Below, one piece after another: positions 34,087 through 41,697 of a stretch of 44,678 bases of DNA. The DNA is taken from assembly GCA_001768555.1 (NCBI GenBank), contig MEOD01000101.1:6004-50681 (forward strand), given 5' to 3'. This DNA comes from Bacteroidetes bacterium GWF2_29_10 (lineage in GTDB: Bacteria; Bacteroidota; Bacteroidia; Bacteroidales; GWE2-29-8). The position numbers were made by a program, and so were the translations under genes. Positions within the stretch are counted from its first letter, which is position 1. Every line of letters starts with the position of its first letter. The notes under the pieces are model-generated. The model was not told where the DNA came from. It ran no database searches and saw only the letters and a list, made by a program, of their open reading frames with translations.

Positions 34087-34392
34087 TTATTTCTTACCTT
34101 TTTTAGCAGGAGCAACTTTTACATTAACAGATCCTGTTAATTCTGAACCAGCTTTAAATCTTACAACTTTTTTAGCAGGAATAACGATAACTTTACCTGT
34201 TTGAGGGTTTCTACCGTTTCTTTCGCTTCTTTCAGTAACACCAAAAGAACCAAAACCAACTAAAGAAATTTTATCTCCAGCTTTTAAAGCTTTAGATGTA
34301 GAAGAAATAAAAGCGTCAAGAGCTTTTCTTGAGTCAGCTTTAGTAAGCTTAGATTCAGCTGCAATAGCATCAATTAATTCAGCTTTATTCAT
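34087..34392 (-). CDS. hup: HU-family DNA-binding protein
   Basis: A small dimeric nucleoid protein that bends DNA. MNKAELIDAIAAESKLTKAD is the usual helical start, and the beta-arm signature GFGSFGVTERSERNGRNPQTG (about 46-66) is intact, including the Pro that wedges into DNA (GRNPQTGK). A Lys-rich tail (KVAPAKKGKK) extends it to 101 residues, as in many Bacteroidota HU proteins. It is expressed from a good promoter (34435-34467). Confidence 0.95.
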   Translation of the reverse strand: MNKAELIDAIAAESKLTKADSRKALDAFISSTSKALKAGDKISLVGFGSFGVTERSERNGRNPQTGKVIVIPAKKVVRFKAGSELTGSVNVKVAPAKKGKK

Positions 34393-34434
34393 TTTTTTTG
34401 TTTTAAATAATTAATAAATAATATTACTTAAAGG

Positions 34435-34467
34435 CAAATATAAATTAAAAAGTATTTACAATGCAAA
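34435..34467 (-). promoter_or_regulatory. Promoter of hup
   Basis: Read leftward: TTTG (34467-34464), 21 bases, TATATTTG (34442-34435) followed by C. Both boxes match and the spacing is within the usual range. The leader is about 36 bases. Confidence 0.7.
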
Positions 34468-34522
34468 TATTTTTTAATATTTTTACGTATTTGTTAATAA
34501 ATTCTTAGTTTTGTTAATAACC

Positions 34523-34542
34523 TAGGGTGTTTTAGGGTGTTT
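34523..34542. repeat. Two perfect 10-bp direct repeats
   Basis: TAGGGTGTTT occurs twice head to tail between the fmt stop and the hup promoter. With two copies only, this may be chance or slippage. Confidence 0.45.
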
Positions 34543-34557
34543 TTGCTCTTTTTTTCA

Positions 34558-35544
34558 TTATATTTCGAGATTAAAACAGTAAGAATTTTCATCAATTTTA
34601 TTTCCATTAAAAAATTCTTTAATATTCATTTTCTTTTTTGAGGCAATTTGTAGTTCTAAAATTTCAAGCCACCCATTTTTAGAAGAAATATAAAGGAATG
34701 ATTTGTTATCTGAAATAATATTTCCAGGAATACATTCGCCCGAATAATTGTTATTAATTTTAGTTTTATATATTTTAATAAATAAAGGCTCTTTATTTTC
34801 TCTATATATATTAGAATATGCCCCTGGATATGGACTTAAACCTCTAATAAAGTTATAAACAACATTAATATCTTTATTAAAGTCAATTGCACAATCTGTT
34901 TTATGAATTTTAGGAGCTATTTTTAAATCTTTTGTGATTATGTTGTCCTGTTTTAACTCTGTTATATTCCCATTTCTAATATTATCAATCGTTTTCAATA
35001 ATAAAGCAGCACCAGTAATTGCCAATTTATCATGTAGTGTTTCTGCATCATCTGTTTCAGTAATTTCTATTTTTTCAAAATCAATAATATTACCTTTATC
35101 AATTTCTTTATTAATAAAGAAAGTAGTAACTCCTGTTATCTTCTCTCCATTTATTATAGCATGATTAATTGGAGCAGCACCTCTATATTGAGGAAGAAGT
35201 GATGCATGCAAATTTATAGTTCCATACTTTGGAATAGACCAAACAGTTTCTGGCAACATTCTAAATGCAACAACAACAAATAAGTCTGCAGATAAATTAG
35301 TAAGAGTTTGAACAAAATCATCTGCTTTAAGTTTTTCGGGCTGTAAGCATTCTATATTGTTTTCTTTTGCATACTTTTTAATTGGGGATTCAATTATTTT
35401 CAAACCTCTACCAGCTGGTTTATCGGGCACAGTAACAATTGCAACCACATTATATTGCGAATCTATTAAATATTGTAAAGAAGTTAGAGCAAATTCAGGA
35501 GTTCCCATAAAAACTATCCTGAATTGATTTTTATCTTTAATCAT
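34558..35544 (-). CDS. fmt: Methionyl-tRNA formyltransferase
   Basis: Formylates initiator Met-tRNA with 10-formyl-THF. The N-terminal Rossmann domain has FMGTPEFALTSL (12-23) and the catalytic stretch NLHASLLPQYRGAAPIN (111-127), with Asn111, His113 and an Asp near 149 (EIDKGNII). The C-terminal oligonucleotide-binding-like domain begins near 210. At 328 residues it is slightly longer than the usual 310. It starts 6 bases after ribH ends, in a leftward run TPR protein, ribH, fmt. Confidence 0.96.
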   Translation of the reverse strand: MIKDKNQFRIVFMGTPEFALTSLQYLIDSQYNVVAIVTVPDKPAGRGLKIIESPIKKYAKENNIECLQPEKLKADDFVQTLTNLSADLFVVVAFRMLPETVWSIPKYGTINLHASLLPQYRGAAPINHAIINGEKITGVTTFFINKEIDKGNIIDFEKIEITETDDAETLHDKLAITGAALLLKTIDNIRNGNITELKQDNIITKDLKIAPKIHKTDCAIDFNKDINVVYNFIRGLSPYPGAYSNIYRENKEPLFIKIYKTKINNNYSGECIPGNIISDNKSFLYISSKNGWLEILELQIASKKKMNIKEFFNGNKIDENSYCFNLEI

Positions 35545-35550
35545 TTAAAC

Positions 35551-36072
35551 TTATGAAGGGGTATTATTATAATTGCTAGCAAACGATGCTTGTAAGTCAA
35601 TCATTTTAATGGCAGCAATAGCAGAGTCCACACCTTTATTTCCATGCTTCCCCCCTGCCCTATCTACGGCTTGCTGTAAATTTTCAGTAGTTAATACTCC
35701 AAATATAATTGGAATAGAATAATCAGTATTTAACCGTCCTATTTCATTTGCTACAGCTTGTGAGATGTATTCATTATGTTTTGTATCACCTTTGATTACG
35801 CAACCAATACAAATTACAGCATTAACATTAGTGTTAAACTCTATAAACTTAAGAGCACCTAAAGGTAATTCAAAACTACCTGGAACTTTCTTTATTATAA
35901 TGTTATCATCTTTAACTCCTTTTGCTTTTAAAACTTCAACAGCTCCTTGAAGCATTTTAGAGTTGATTTCATCATAATACCATTCAGAAACAACAATTCC
36001 TATTTTAGCGAATTCAATTGAGGGAAGGGCTTCTATTTCTGTGTTTATACTTGGATTAAAATTGGTTGACAT
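35551..36072 (-). CDS. ribH: 6,7-dimethyl-8-ribityllumazine synthase
   Basis: Joins the dihydroxybutanone phosphate and pyrimidine precursors in the penultimate step of riboflavin synthesis. Family motifs are present: VSEWYYDEIN, VPGSFELPLGA, CIGCVIKGDTKHNEYI with the catalytic His, and FGVLTTENLQQAVDRAGGKHGNKG binding substrate phosphate. At 173 residues it has short N- and C-terminal extensions compared with the 155-residue norm. Its start overlaps the stop of the TPR gene by one base (TAATG), so the two are coupled. Confidence 0.96.
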   Translation of the reverse strand: MSTNFNPSINTEIEALPSIEFAKIGIVVSEWYYDEINSKMLQGAVEVLKAKGVKDDNIIIKKVPGSFELPLGALKFIEFNTNVNAVICIGCVIKGDTKHNEYISQAVANEIGRLNTDYSIPIIFGVLTTENLQQAVDRAGGKHGNKGVDSAIAAIKMIDLQASFASNYNNTPS

Positions 36073-36794
36073 TATTTATTTTCCATTAAAACTTTAACTC
36101 TTGCTATATATTTTTCAACTTCTCGTCCTTCTTGAGATCGAAAATGTTTTGTTCTTATTAGTTCGTAAGTATCTAATGCTTCTTTGTATTTGTTTAAATC
36201 TTCGTAAGCAAAAGCTGCTTTTAGTAAAAACATTGGAGAAGAAAAATTGTTTTCATTTTTTTCCGCTGCTTTTAAATAATACTTAATGCCTTCTTCTGTT
36301 TTTCCTAATTCCATATAAGCGTCACCAATTGCACCAATTGCCATAGGAGCTACGATCATATCATCTGAATCAAAACCTTCAAGAAGTGGAATTGCTTGTT
36401 CAAATTTTCCTAATTTTAAATTGCATATACCTGCATAATATTTTGCAATATTAGAAGATTTTGTAAAACTATAATCATCAATTATTTTTAAGAAACCAGG
36501 ATAATTTCCATCTCCATTAAGGGCTTTGTTAAAGTCTTCTTTCTCGAAATATTTTTCAGCAACAAACATTTGATTTTGAGCTTCTGTTTCTTTTCCAGGG
36601 ATATATACTTTTAAAAACAAGAATATTCCCATAACAACAATAATAATAGCTCCAACAATGTATGCAATTATCTTTTTGTTCTTCATTACAAAATCTTCTG
36701 TTTTGTCAACAGTTTCCTCAAAATCGAATTTGGAATTATTGTTTACTTCTACTTCTTCACTATTAAACATCTCGTCTTTTTCAGTTTTAGCCAT
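36072..36794 (-). CDS. Membrane-anchored TPR protein (240 aa)
   Basis: An acidic cytosolic N-terminus (1-35) leads to a transmembrane segment (IIAYIVGAIIIVVMGIFLFL, about 43-62) and then four or so tetratricopeptide repeats (about 80-235). Examples are EKYFEKEDFNKALNGD, AKYYAGICNLKLGKFEQAI, GAIGDAYMELGKTEEGIKYY and AAFAYEDLNKYKEALDTYEL. The layout resembles YfgM-type ancillary proteins of the translocon, but Bacteroidota carry a similar conserved protein of unknown role. It leads the ribH-fmt run from a -7 box at 36845-36852. Confidence 0.8.
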   Translation of the reverse strand: MAKTEKDEMFNSEEVEVNNNSKFDFEETVDKTEDFVMKNKKIIAYIVGAIIIVVMGIFLFLKVYIPGKETEAQNQMFVAEKYFEKEDFNKALNGDGNYPGFLKIIDDYSFTKSSNIAKYYAGICNLKLGKFEQAIPLLEGFDSDDMIVAPMAIGAIGDAYMELGKTEEGIKYYLKAAEKNENNFSSPMFLLKAAFAYEDLNKYKEALDTYELIRTKHFRSQEGREVEKYIARVKVLMENK

Positions 36795-36844
36795 AATGTA
36801 TTATATTTTTTTAATATTATTTTTATTTAATATAAAATGAAGTG

Positions 36845-36852
36845 CAAAGATA
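36845..36852 (-). promoter_or_regulatory. -7 box for the TPR-ribH-fmt run
   Basis: Read leftward this is TATCTTTG followed by C, an exact TAnnTTTG match about 50 bases before the ATG. No TTG at the -33 distance, where an A-run lies instead. Confidence 0.45.
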
Positions 36853-36949
36853 ACTTTTTTTTAAAAAAAAAATAATTTATCATTAATAGCATCATAAATA
36901 AATTTAATTTACTGATATTAATTTTAAGATATTGTTTTTAGAAGTCCCT

Positions 36950-37357
36950 TTACATGAGGTCTTTTAATCTGATATTTTTAAAGTATTCAAAATTTATTTC
37001 TCGAATTTCTTTAAATACTTTTCTTATTTTGCAATTTACTTCGTCTTTTATATGCTCGCATGGATGATAATATTTTTCAGATACGCAAGGGACTAAGGCT
37101 AAAGCGCCTTCAAAGAAACGAATTATTTCAGACATTTTAACTTCATCAGGAGATTTAATAAGGAAATATCCTCCTGTTTTACCTATTTTACTGTCAACAT
37201 ATCCTAATTTTTTCAAATCAAGAAGAATGCTCTCTAAAAACTTTCTAGGAATAATTTCTGTTTTCGAAATTTCTTTTATTTGTATAGGTCCTTTTCCATA
37301 CTCTCTGCCTAATTTGATAAGAGCTAATAAAGCGTATCGTGTTTTTTTTGAAAGCAT
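36950..37357 (-). CDS. Rrf2-family transcriptional regulator with three cysteines (135 aa)
   Basis: A winged-helix dimeric regulator (MLSKKTRYALLALIKLGREY, IQIKEISKTEIIPRKFLESI, GGYFLIKSPDEVKMSEIIRF). Rrf2 proteins such as IscR and NsrR bind an Fe-S cluster through three cysteines near the dimer helix. Here C91, C100 and C109 occupy that region with a wider C-x8-C-x8-C spacing than IscR (C-x5-C-x5-C). Redox or Fe-S sensing is therefore likely but not certain; sulfur-metabolism regulators are an alternative. It lies 47 bases downstream of the pgk-like gene, with inverted repeats in between. Confidence 0.85.
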   Translation of the reverse strand: MLSKKTRYALLALIKLGREYGKGPIQIKEISKTEIIPRKFLESILLDLKKLGYVDSKIGKTGGYFLIKSPDEVKMSEIIRFFEGALALVPCVSEKYYHPCEHIKDEVNCKIRKVFKEIREINFEYFKNIRLKDLM

Positions 37358-37372
37358 AAAAGAATAGCTATT

Positions 37373-37397
37373 TAATCATGTTTCTTGATTATATCAA
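37373..37397. promoter_or_regulatory. Overlapping inverted repeats before the Rrf2 gene
   Basis: TAATCA (37373-37378) and TGATTA (37386-37391) are inverted around 7 bases, and TTGAT (37385-37389) and ATCAA (37393-37397) around 3. They lie in the 47-base gap just upstream of the regulator's start, where autoregulation of an Rrf2 gene would act. The arms are short and AT-rich. Confidence 0.35.
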
Positions 37398-37404
37398 TAA
37401 ATTA

Positions 37405-38712
37405 TTAATTTAGTTTTTGAGTATATGTATCTTTTAAAACTTTAACAGGCTCCATGCCATATATTGTGTTTTCCTGAATAGCTTTAAGCACAGCACCTCC
37501 GCCTGTAAAAATATAGTATTTAGGATTATCTAAGGCAACAATATAAAGACCTGGCAATAATCTTTTCAGTTCTTGCATTGTATCACCTCCTCCGTATAAT
37601 TTTACGGCTTCCCTATTTTCGTCGATAAGTTCATCTAAAGCAATTGTTCCTTCATTAAAGAAAGGAGTGTATCCCATTACTGCATTAACAAAAATGGTTT
37701 TTGCAGAATGAAAAATAGTTTGAACGTTTTCTTGTGCAAAAGATTTAGCAGAAACATCAAGGACATAGTTTAGTTTTCGCCCTTTTTCTATTTCATGTAT
37801 ATTTAAGACACGGTTTTTGCCTTCTAATTTACCTTCTAAGACGTCTGATTCAACAATGTAATCAAGTTCTATAAGTTTATTAGGATATTGTTTAGAGAAT
37901 TCAACAAATTGTTTTGCGGATTCAAGGTCTTCATCAGTAATGCCTTCTATTTTAAATCCATATTTAGCACAAAGGTAAGCATTGTAAATTACGCCACCAA
38001 GCACAAGGTAATCAGCTGTTTTAAGGAGAGCATTAAGAGATTCTATTTTAGTATCAAATTTAGAACCAGCAACAACAGCAATAAAAGGTCTTTCAGGGGA
38101 GAATATTCTATTAAGATTAATAATTTCTTTTTGCATAAGAAAACCTGCGTAAGAAGGCAAGTATTTTACAATTTTAGTAGTAGAAGCATGAGCTTGCCAA
38201 GAACCAAAAGCATCATTCACGTATATATCTGCACAACCTGCAAGTTGATTAGCAAATCGTTCGCTACTTTCATCCTTTGCTTCTTCTCCTCTAAACCATC
38301 TAGTATTAGGCAAGTATATTGCATCTATTTTACTGTTTTTTAAATCATTTATCATGTGATTTATGGATGTTTCAATTCCAAGATATCCCATTTTATCATG
38401 TTCATAAAATTCTGGAACAGAAATTTTCACATGAAGTTTATTTTGGAGATAATCAACAATAGGTTGCACGGAAGTATCTTCGGATATATTAATTTCTCCT
38501 GTTTTTTTATCTTTAGGCCTTCCAACGTGTGACATTAGAATTATTTTTCCACCTTTAGCATTAATGTAGTATAGAGTTCCTAATGTAGCATCAATACGAT
38601 AAGGGTCATGAATAATTCCTTTTTTAACGACATTGTGGTCAACTCTAACAAGTACAATCTTATCTTTCAAGTCAGCGTCTTGTATTAATGGTAAATTTAA
38701 ATCCGTATTCAT
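37405..38712 (-). CDS. Divergent phosphoglycerate kinase (435 aa)
   Basis: A two-domain PGK-fold protein. Kept features: RVDHNV (23-28; usually RVDFNV), SHVGRPK (61-67), the Arg at 138, VNDAFG (165-170), Lys219, GGGDT (374-378) and TGGGA (403-407). Altered features: the usual GTAHRAHAS loop is GSWQAHAS (170-177), one residue shorter and lacking the His-Arg pair that helps hold 3-phosphoglycerate. GGAKVSDK is AGSKFDTK, the DIGP motif reads DVSA, and NGPMGVFE reads NAVMGYTP. At 435 residues it is about 40 longer than usual. It may be the glycolytic enzyme in an unusual lineage or a paralogue with a new substrate. An Rrf2 regulator follows. Confidence 0.8.
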   Translation of the reverse strand: MNTDLNLPLIQDADLKDKIVLVRVDHNVVKKGIIHDPYRIDATLGTLYYINAKGGKIILMSHVGRPKDKKTGEINISEDTSVQPIVDYLQNKLHVKISVPEFYEHDKMGYLGIETSINHMINDLKNSKIDAIYLPNTRWFRGEEAKDESSERFANQLAGCADIYVNDAFGSWQAHASTTKIVKYLPSYAGFLMQKEIINLNRIFSPERPFIAVVAGSKFDTKIESLNALLKTADYLVLGGVIYNAYLCAKYGFKIEGITDEDLESAKQFVEFSKQYPNKLIELDYIVESDVLEGKLEGKNRVLNIHEIEKGRKLNYVLDVSAKSFAQENVQTIFHSAKTIFVNAVMGYTPFFNEGTIALDELIDENREAVKLYGGGDTMQELKRLLPGLYIVALDNPKYYIFTGGGAVLKAIQENTIYGMEPVKVLKDTYTQKLN

Positions 38713-38788
38713 AATTTAAAAAATTAATGGTTTTGAAAAAAATTAGTGAGTAAATGTAATAAAATTTATTTAATAAAGATTTTTTAGA

Positions 38789-38796
38789 TAAATTTG
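38789..38796 (+). promoter_or_regulatory. -7 box for the WD40-to-ftcD run
   Basis: TAAATTTG followed by C matches TAnnTTTG, with a leader of about 59 bases to the ATG at 38855. No TTG at the usual -33 distance. A second near match, TATATTTTT (38832-38840), lacks the final G. Confidence 0.4.
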
Positions 38797-38854
38797 CTTA
38801 AAATTTCAATATAGGCAATATCAAAAAAATCTATATTTTTACAAAAATGAAATT

Positions 38855-40246
38855 ATGATGAAAAACTTATTTTGGCTTTTATTATTTCAGTTTATTCTTA
38901 TCAATTCTTATTCACAAGAAGAAATAGTTATACAAAAGTTTACTGCGCACAATGGCATTGTAAATTGTTTGACATATAGTCCTGGGGGAAAATACATGGT
39001 TAGTGCGGGAACAGACAGATTAATTAAGGTATGGGATATGAGTAATCGAAGTTTGTTATATAAAATAGAAGCTCATGAAGGTTCAGTAGAAAGTGTTGCA
39101 TTTAGTCCTGACGGTAAATATTTAATAAGTGGAGGTGATGATAATTATATAAAATTATGGGATTTTTCAACGGGTAATATGATAAGAGCAATCAAGGCGC
39201 ATAAAGATGTTATCAATTGTATAGCATTTAGTCCTGATGGTAAGTTTTTTGCGACAGCAAGTTCAGACAGAAGCGTTAAAGTTTGGACATTTCCTTTGTG
39301 TGATTTGGTTCATGTTGTTGAGCATTTAGATTTAGCTATTTCGGTTGCCTTTAGTCCTAATTCTAATTATTTTATATCTGGAGGTGAAGATAATATGGCA
39401 AAGGTATGGGATGCAAAAACTGGAAAGTGGGTAAGAACTTATAATCACAGTGCAGCAGTAAATACGGTAAGTTTTAGCAGTAATGGGAATTATGTTATGA
39501 GTGCGGGAAATGATAAAGTTATTAATATTTGGGATTTTATAAAGGATAAGAAAATAAGAGAACTAAAGGGGCATGAAAGTTGGGTTAACATTGCTATTTT
39601 TACAAAAGACTTTAAAAAGGTTATTAGTGCTAGTCAAGATAGCACGATTAAGTATTGGGAAATAGATAAAGATACTCTTGAGGTTTATGATTTAGAAACA
39701 AAGATATCGAAAATAAGAAGTATGTGTTTAAGTCCTGACGAAAAGTATCTAATACGAGGTAGTTTTGACGGAACCGTGCGAATAATAAATATTGAAGAGT
39801 CTTTAAATTATGCAAAATCAAAAAAGCCAAGTTCAAATCAAACTATAAAAAATGGCTCGTCTTTGCCATTTTCTGCGATATTTGATAATTCGAAAGATAA
39901 TCCATTGCAGATAAACGGCGTTCGTTTTAAAGATGATAATGGGAATGATGTAATAGAGAATAACGAATATGCTGTTATTTTTTTAGATATAGAAAACACG
40001 AGTAAAGTTGATATTGCAAATACGACTTGTATGATTGCAGAAAGCACTTTAAATAAAGACATAACATATAAACCGTCTGTAAACATCCCATTAATTAAAG
40101 CTGGAGGGAAAAAAGAAATTAAATTTATATTAAAAGCAAATTCATCAGTTAAAGCTAGAAATACTAATTTTAAAATAAATTTAAAGCAAGCGAAAACAAA
40201 TTATAATCCAATAATTGTTAATGTAAAAATAGAAAATATAAAATGA
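38855..40246 (+). CDS. Exported seven-bladed WD40 protein (463 aa)
   Basis: A signal peptide (MMKNLFWLLLFQFILINSYSQ) is followed by seven WD40 repeats (about 30-310), each with the [V/I]-x-[F/Y]-SPDGKY and D-x-x-[I/V]-K-[V/L]-WD pattern. Examples are SVESVAFSPDGKYLISGGDD, NYIKLWDFSTG and FFATASSDRSVKVWTF. A C-terminal Ig-like domain of about 130 residues (VRFKDDNGNDVIENNEYAVI) comes last; that domain often ends exported Bacteroidota proteins. It is likely a periplasmic scaffold. It overlaps the methyltransferase gene by 4 bases. Confidence 0.85.
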   Translation: MMKNLFWLLLFQFILINSYSQEEIVIQKFTAHNGIVNCLTYSPGGKYMVSAGTDRLIKVWDMSNRSLLYKIEAHEGSVESVAFSPDGKYLISGGDDNYIKLWDFSTGNMIRAIKAHKDVINCIAFSPDGKFFATASSDRSVKVWTFPLCDLVHVVEHLDLAISVAFSPNSNYFISGGEDNMAKVWDAKTGKWVRTYNHSAAVNTVSFSSNGNYVMSAGNDKVINIWDFIKDKKIRELKGHESWVNIAIFTKDFKKVISASQDSTIKYWEIDKDTLEVYDLETKISKIRSMCLSPDEKYLIRGSFDGTVRIINIEESLNYAKSKKPSSNQTIKNGSSLPFSAIFDNSKDNPLQINGVRFKDDNGNDVIENNEYAVIFLDIENTSKVDIANTTCMIAESTLNKDITYKPSVNIPLIKAGGKKEIKFILKANSSVKARNTNFKINLKQAKTNYNPIIVNVKIENIK

Positions 40247-41007
40247 AAATACAAACAGCTGAAAGGGCAAATGAAAATAGTATAGATGATAGCCCTGTTT
40301 TTAAACGTCAATTATTTGCTTATGAATATTCAGCTCAATTTATAAAAGGGACTGTTTTAGAAATAGGATGTGGCGAAGGTTATGGAGCAAAATATTTATC
40401 TAAATATGCTGAAAAATATATAGGTATAGACAAGTATAAGACTTCAAATTTGGAAAATATTGAGAATATTGAATTTATACAAACAAAAGTTCCTTATCTG
40501 ACTAAAATAAAATCTAATAGTATAGATGTTGTTGTGTGTTTCCAAGTTATAGAGCATATAAAGAAAGATTACATTTTAATAAAAGAAATAAATAGAGTAT
40601 TAAAAAAAGGTGGTATTGCTATAATCTCTACTCCAAACATAAAAATGTCATTAACACGCAATCCTTTCCATGTAAGAGAATATACTATTCTAGAATTTAA
40701 CGAAATGGTATCTTCTTACTTTTCCATTATAAAGTTAGATGGAGTATTTGGTGATGAAGTATTTTTGAAATACCATGAAGAGAATCGGATTTCTGTTGAA
40801 AAGTTTAGGCGATATGATATCTTTAATTTTGAGAAATGGCTTCCTTCTTGCATTTTAAGAATACCTTATGATATATTAAATAGTATGAACAGGAAGAAAC
40901 TTAGCACTGAAAACAAGAATATAGTAAGTGAAATTACAACAGCAAACTTCTACGTTGCAACAGGAAATGAAAACTGCTTAGATTTCTATTGTATTTTAAC
41001 TAAATAA
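40243..41007 (+). CDS. Class I SAM-dependent methyltransferase (254 aa)
   Basis: A methyltransferase-11-type Rossmann enzyme. The SAM loop is VLEIGCGEGYGAKYLSKYA (about 37-55), the acidic strand end is YIGIDKYK, and motif SIDVVVCFQVIEHIKKD (about 89-105) with LKKGGIAIISTPN follows. The C-terminal part (about 160-254) is extended and unassigned. The substrate is unknown; similar enzymes act on lipids, glycans or small molecules. Its ATG overlaps the WD40 gene stop by 4 bases, and the FtsE-like gene follows after 10 bases. Confidence 0.87.
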   Translation: MKIQTAERANENSIDDSPVFKRQLFAYEYSAQFIKGTVLEIGCGEGYGAKYLSKYAEKYIGIDKYKTSNLENIENIEFIQTKVPYLTKIKSNSIDVVVCFQVIEHIKKDYILIKEINRVLKKGGIAIISTPNIKMSLTRNPFHVREYTILEFNEMVSSYFSIIKLDGVFGDEVFLKYHEENRISVEKFRRYDIFNFEKWLPSCILRIPYDILNSMNRKKLSTENKNIVSEITTANFYVATGNENCLDFYCILTK

Positions 41008-41017
41008 ATTTAAAAAA

Positions 41018-41686
41018 ATGGAAGAATATCTTATTGAAATAAATAATGCTGATATATACCAAAACAAAATGATGGTGTTGAGCGAGGTGAATTTTAATGT
41101 TAAGCGAGGTGAATTTATTTATCTAATAGGTAAAAATGGATCAGGGAAGAGTAGTTTGCTGAAAACTTTATATGCAGATATTCCTTTAAAAGTTGGGGAG
41201 ATAAAAATAGAAAATTATAATTTAAAGGAGATAAAGAAAAGAGAGATTCCTTATCTTAGAAGAAAGCTTGGAATTGTTTTTCAGGATTTTCAATTACTTA
41301 TGGATCGTACTGTTAATGATAATCTTAATTTTGTGATGAAATGTACAGGATGGAAAGATAAATCTAAGATGAAAGATAAATTAGAAGAAGTTTTAACAAA
41401 AGTTGGATTGCAAACAAAAGGTTTTAAAATGCCGAATCAATTATCTGGAGGAGAACAACAAAGATTATCTATAGGACGTGCATTGATTAATGATCCGCAT
41501 ATTATTCTTGCAGACGAGCCAACAGGGAATCTTGACCCAGAAACTTCAGAGGGGATCGTTCAGTTATTAAAAGATATTAGCCAATCTGGACGAGTTGTTC
41601 TTATGGCAACTCATGATTATTCTTTGTTTACAAAGTTTCCTTCTAAAACTTTTAGATGTGAATATGGGAAAGTTATTACAGAATAA
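41018..41686 (+). CDS. ftsE: FtsE-like ABC transporter ATPase (222 aa)
   Basis: An ABC ATPase of the FtsE/LolD-size class. The Walker A loop is GKNGSGKSS (38-46), the Q-loop lies in [10 protein letters not shown], the signature is [15 protein letters not shown], Walker B is [15 protein letters not shown], and the His switch is ATHDYSLF. The stretch [19 protein letters not shown] is typical of FtsE, which with FtsX controls peptidoglycan hydrolases at the division site. No ftsX or other permease gene is adjacent, so the partner must be elsewhere. It sits in the middle of the rightward five-gene run. Confidence 0.85.
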   Translation: MEEYLIEINNADIYQNKMMVLSEVNFNVKRGEFIYLIGKNGSGKSSLLKTLYADIPLKVGEIKIENYNLKEIKKREIPYLRRKLGIVFQDFQLLMDRTVNDNLNFVMKCTGWKDKSKMKDKLEEVLTKVGLQTKGFKMPNQLSGGEQQRLSIGRALINDPHIILADEPTGNLDPETSEGIVQLLKDISQSGRVVLMATHDYSLFTKFPSKTFRCEYGKVITE

Positions 41687-41697
41687 AAAACAAAAAA

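Noticed and set aside
37888-38343. Antisense open frame of 151 codons inside the phosphoglycerate kinase gene
   Set aside because: It is fully covered by a clearly coding gene on the other strand, has low-complexity Ser/Phe/Lys-rich sequence and no start context.
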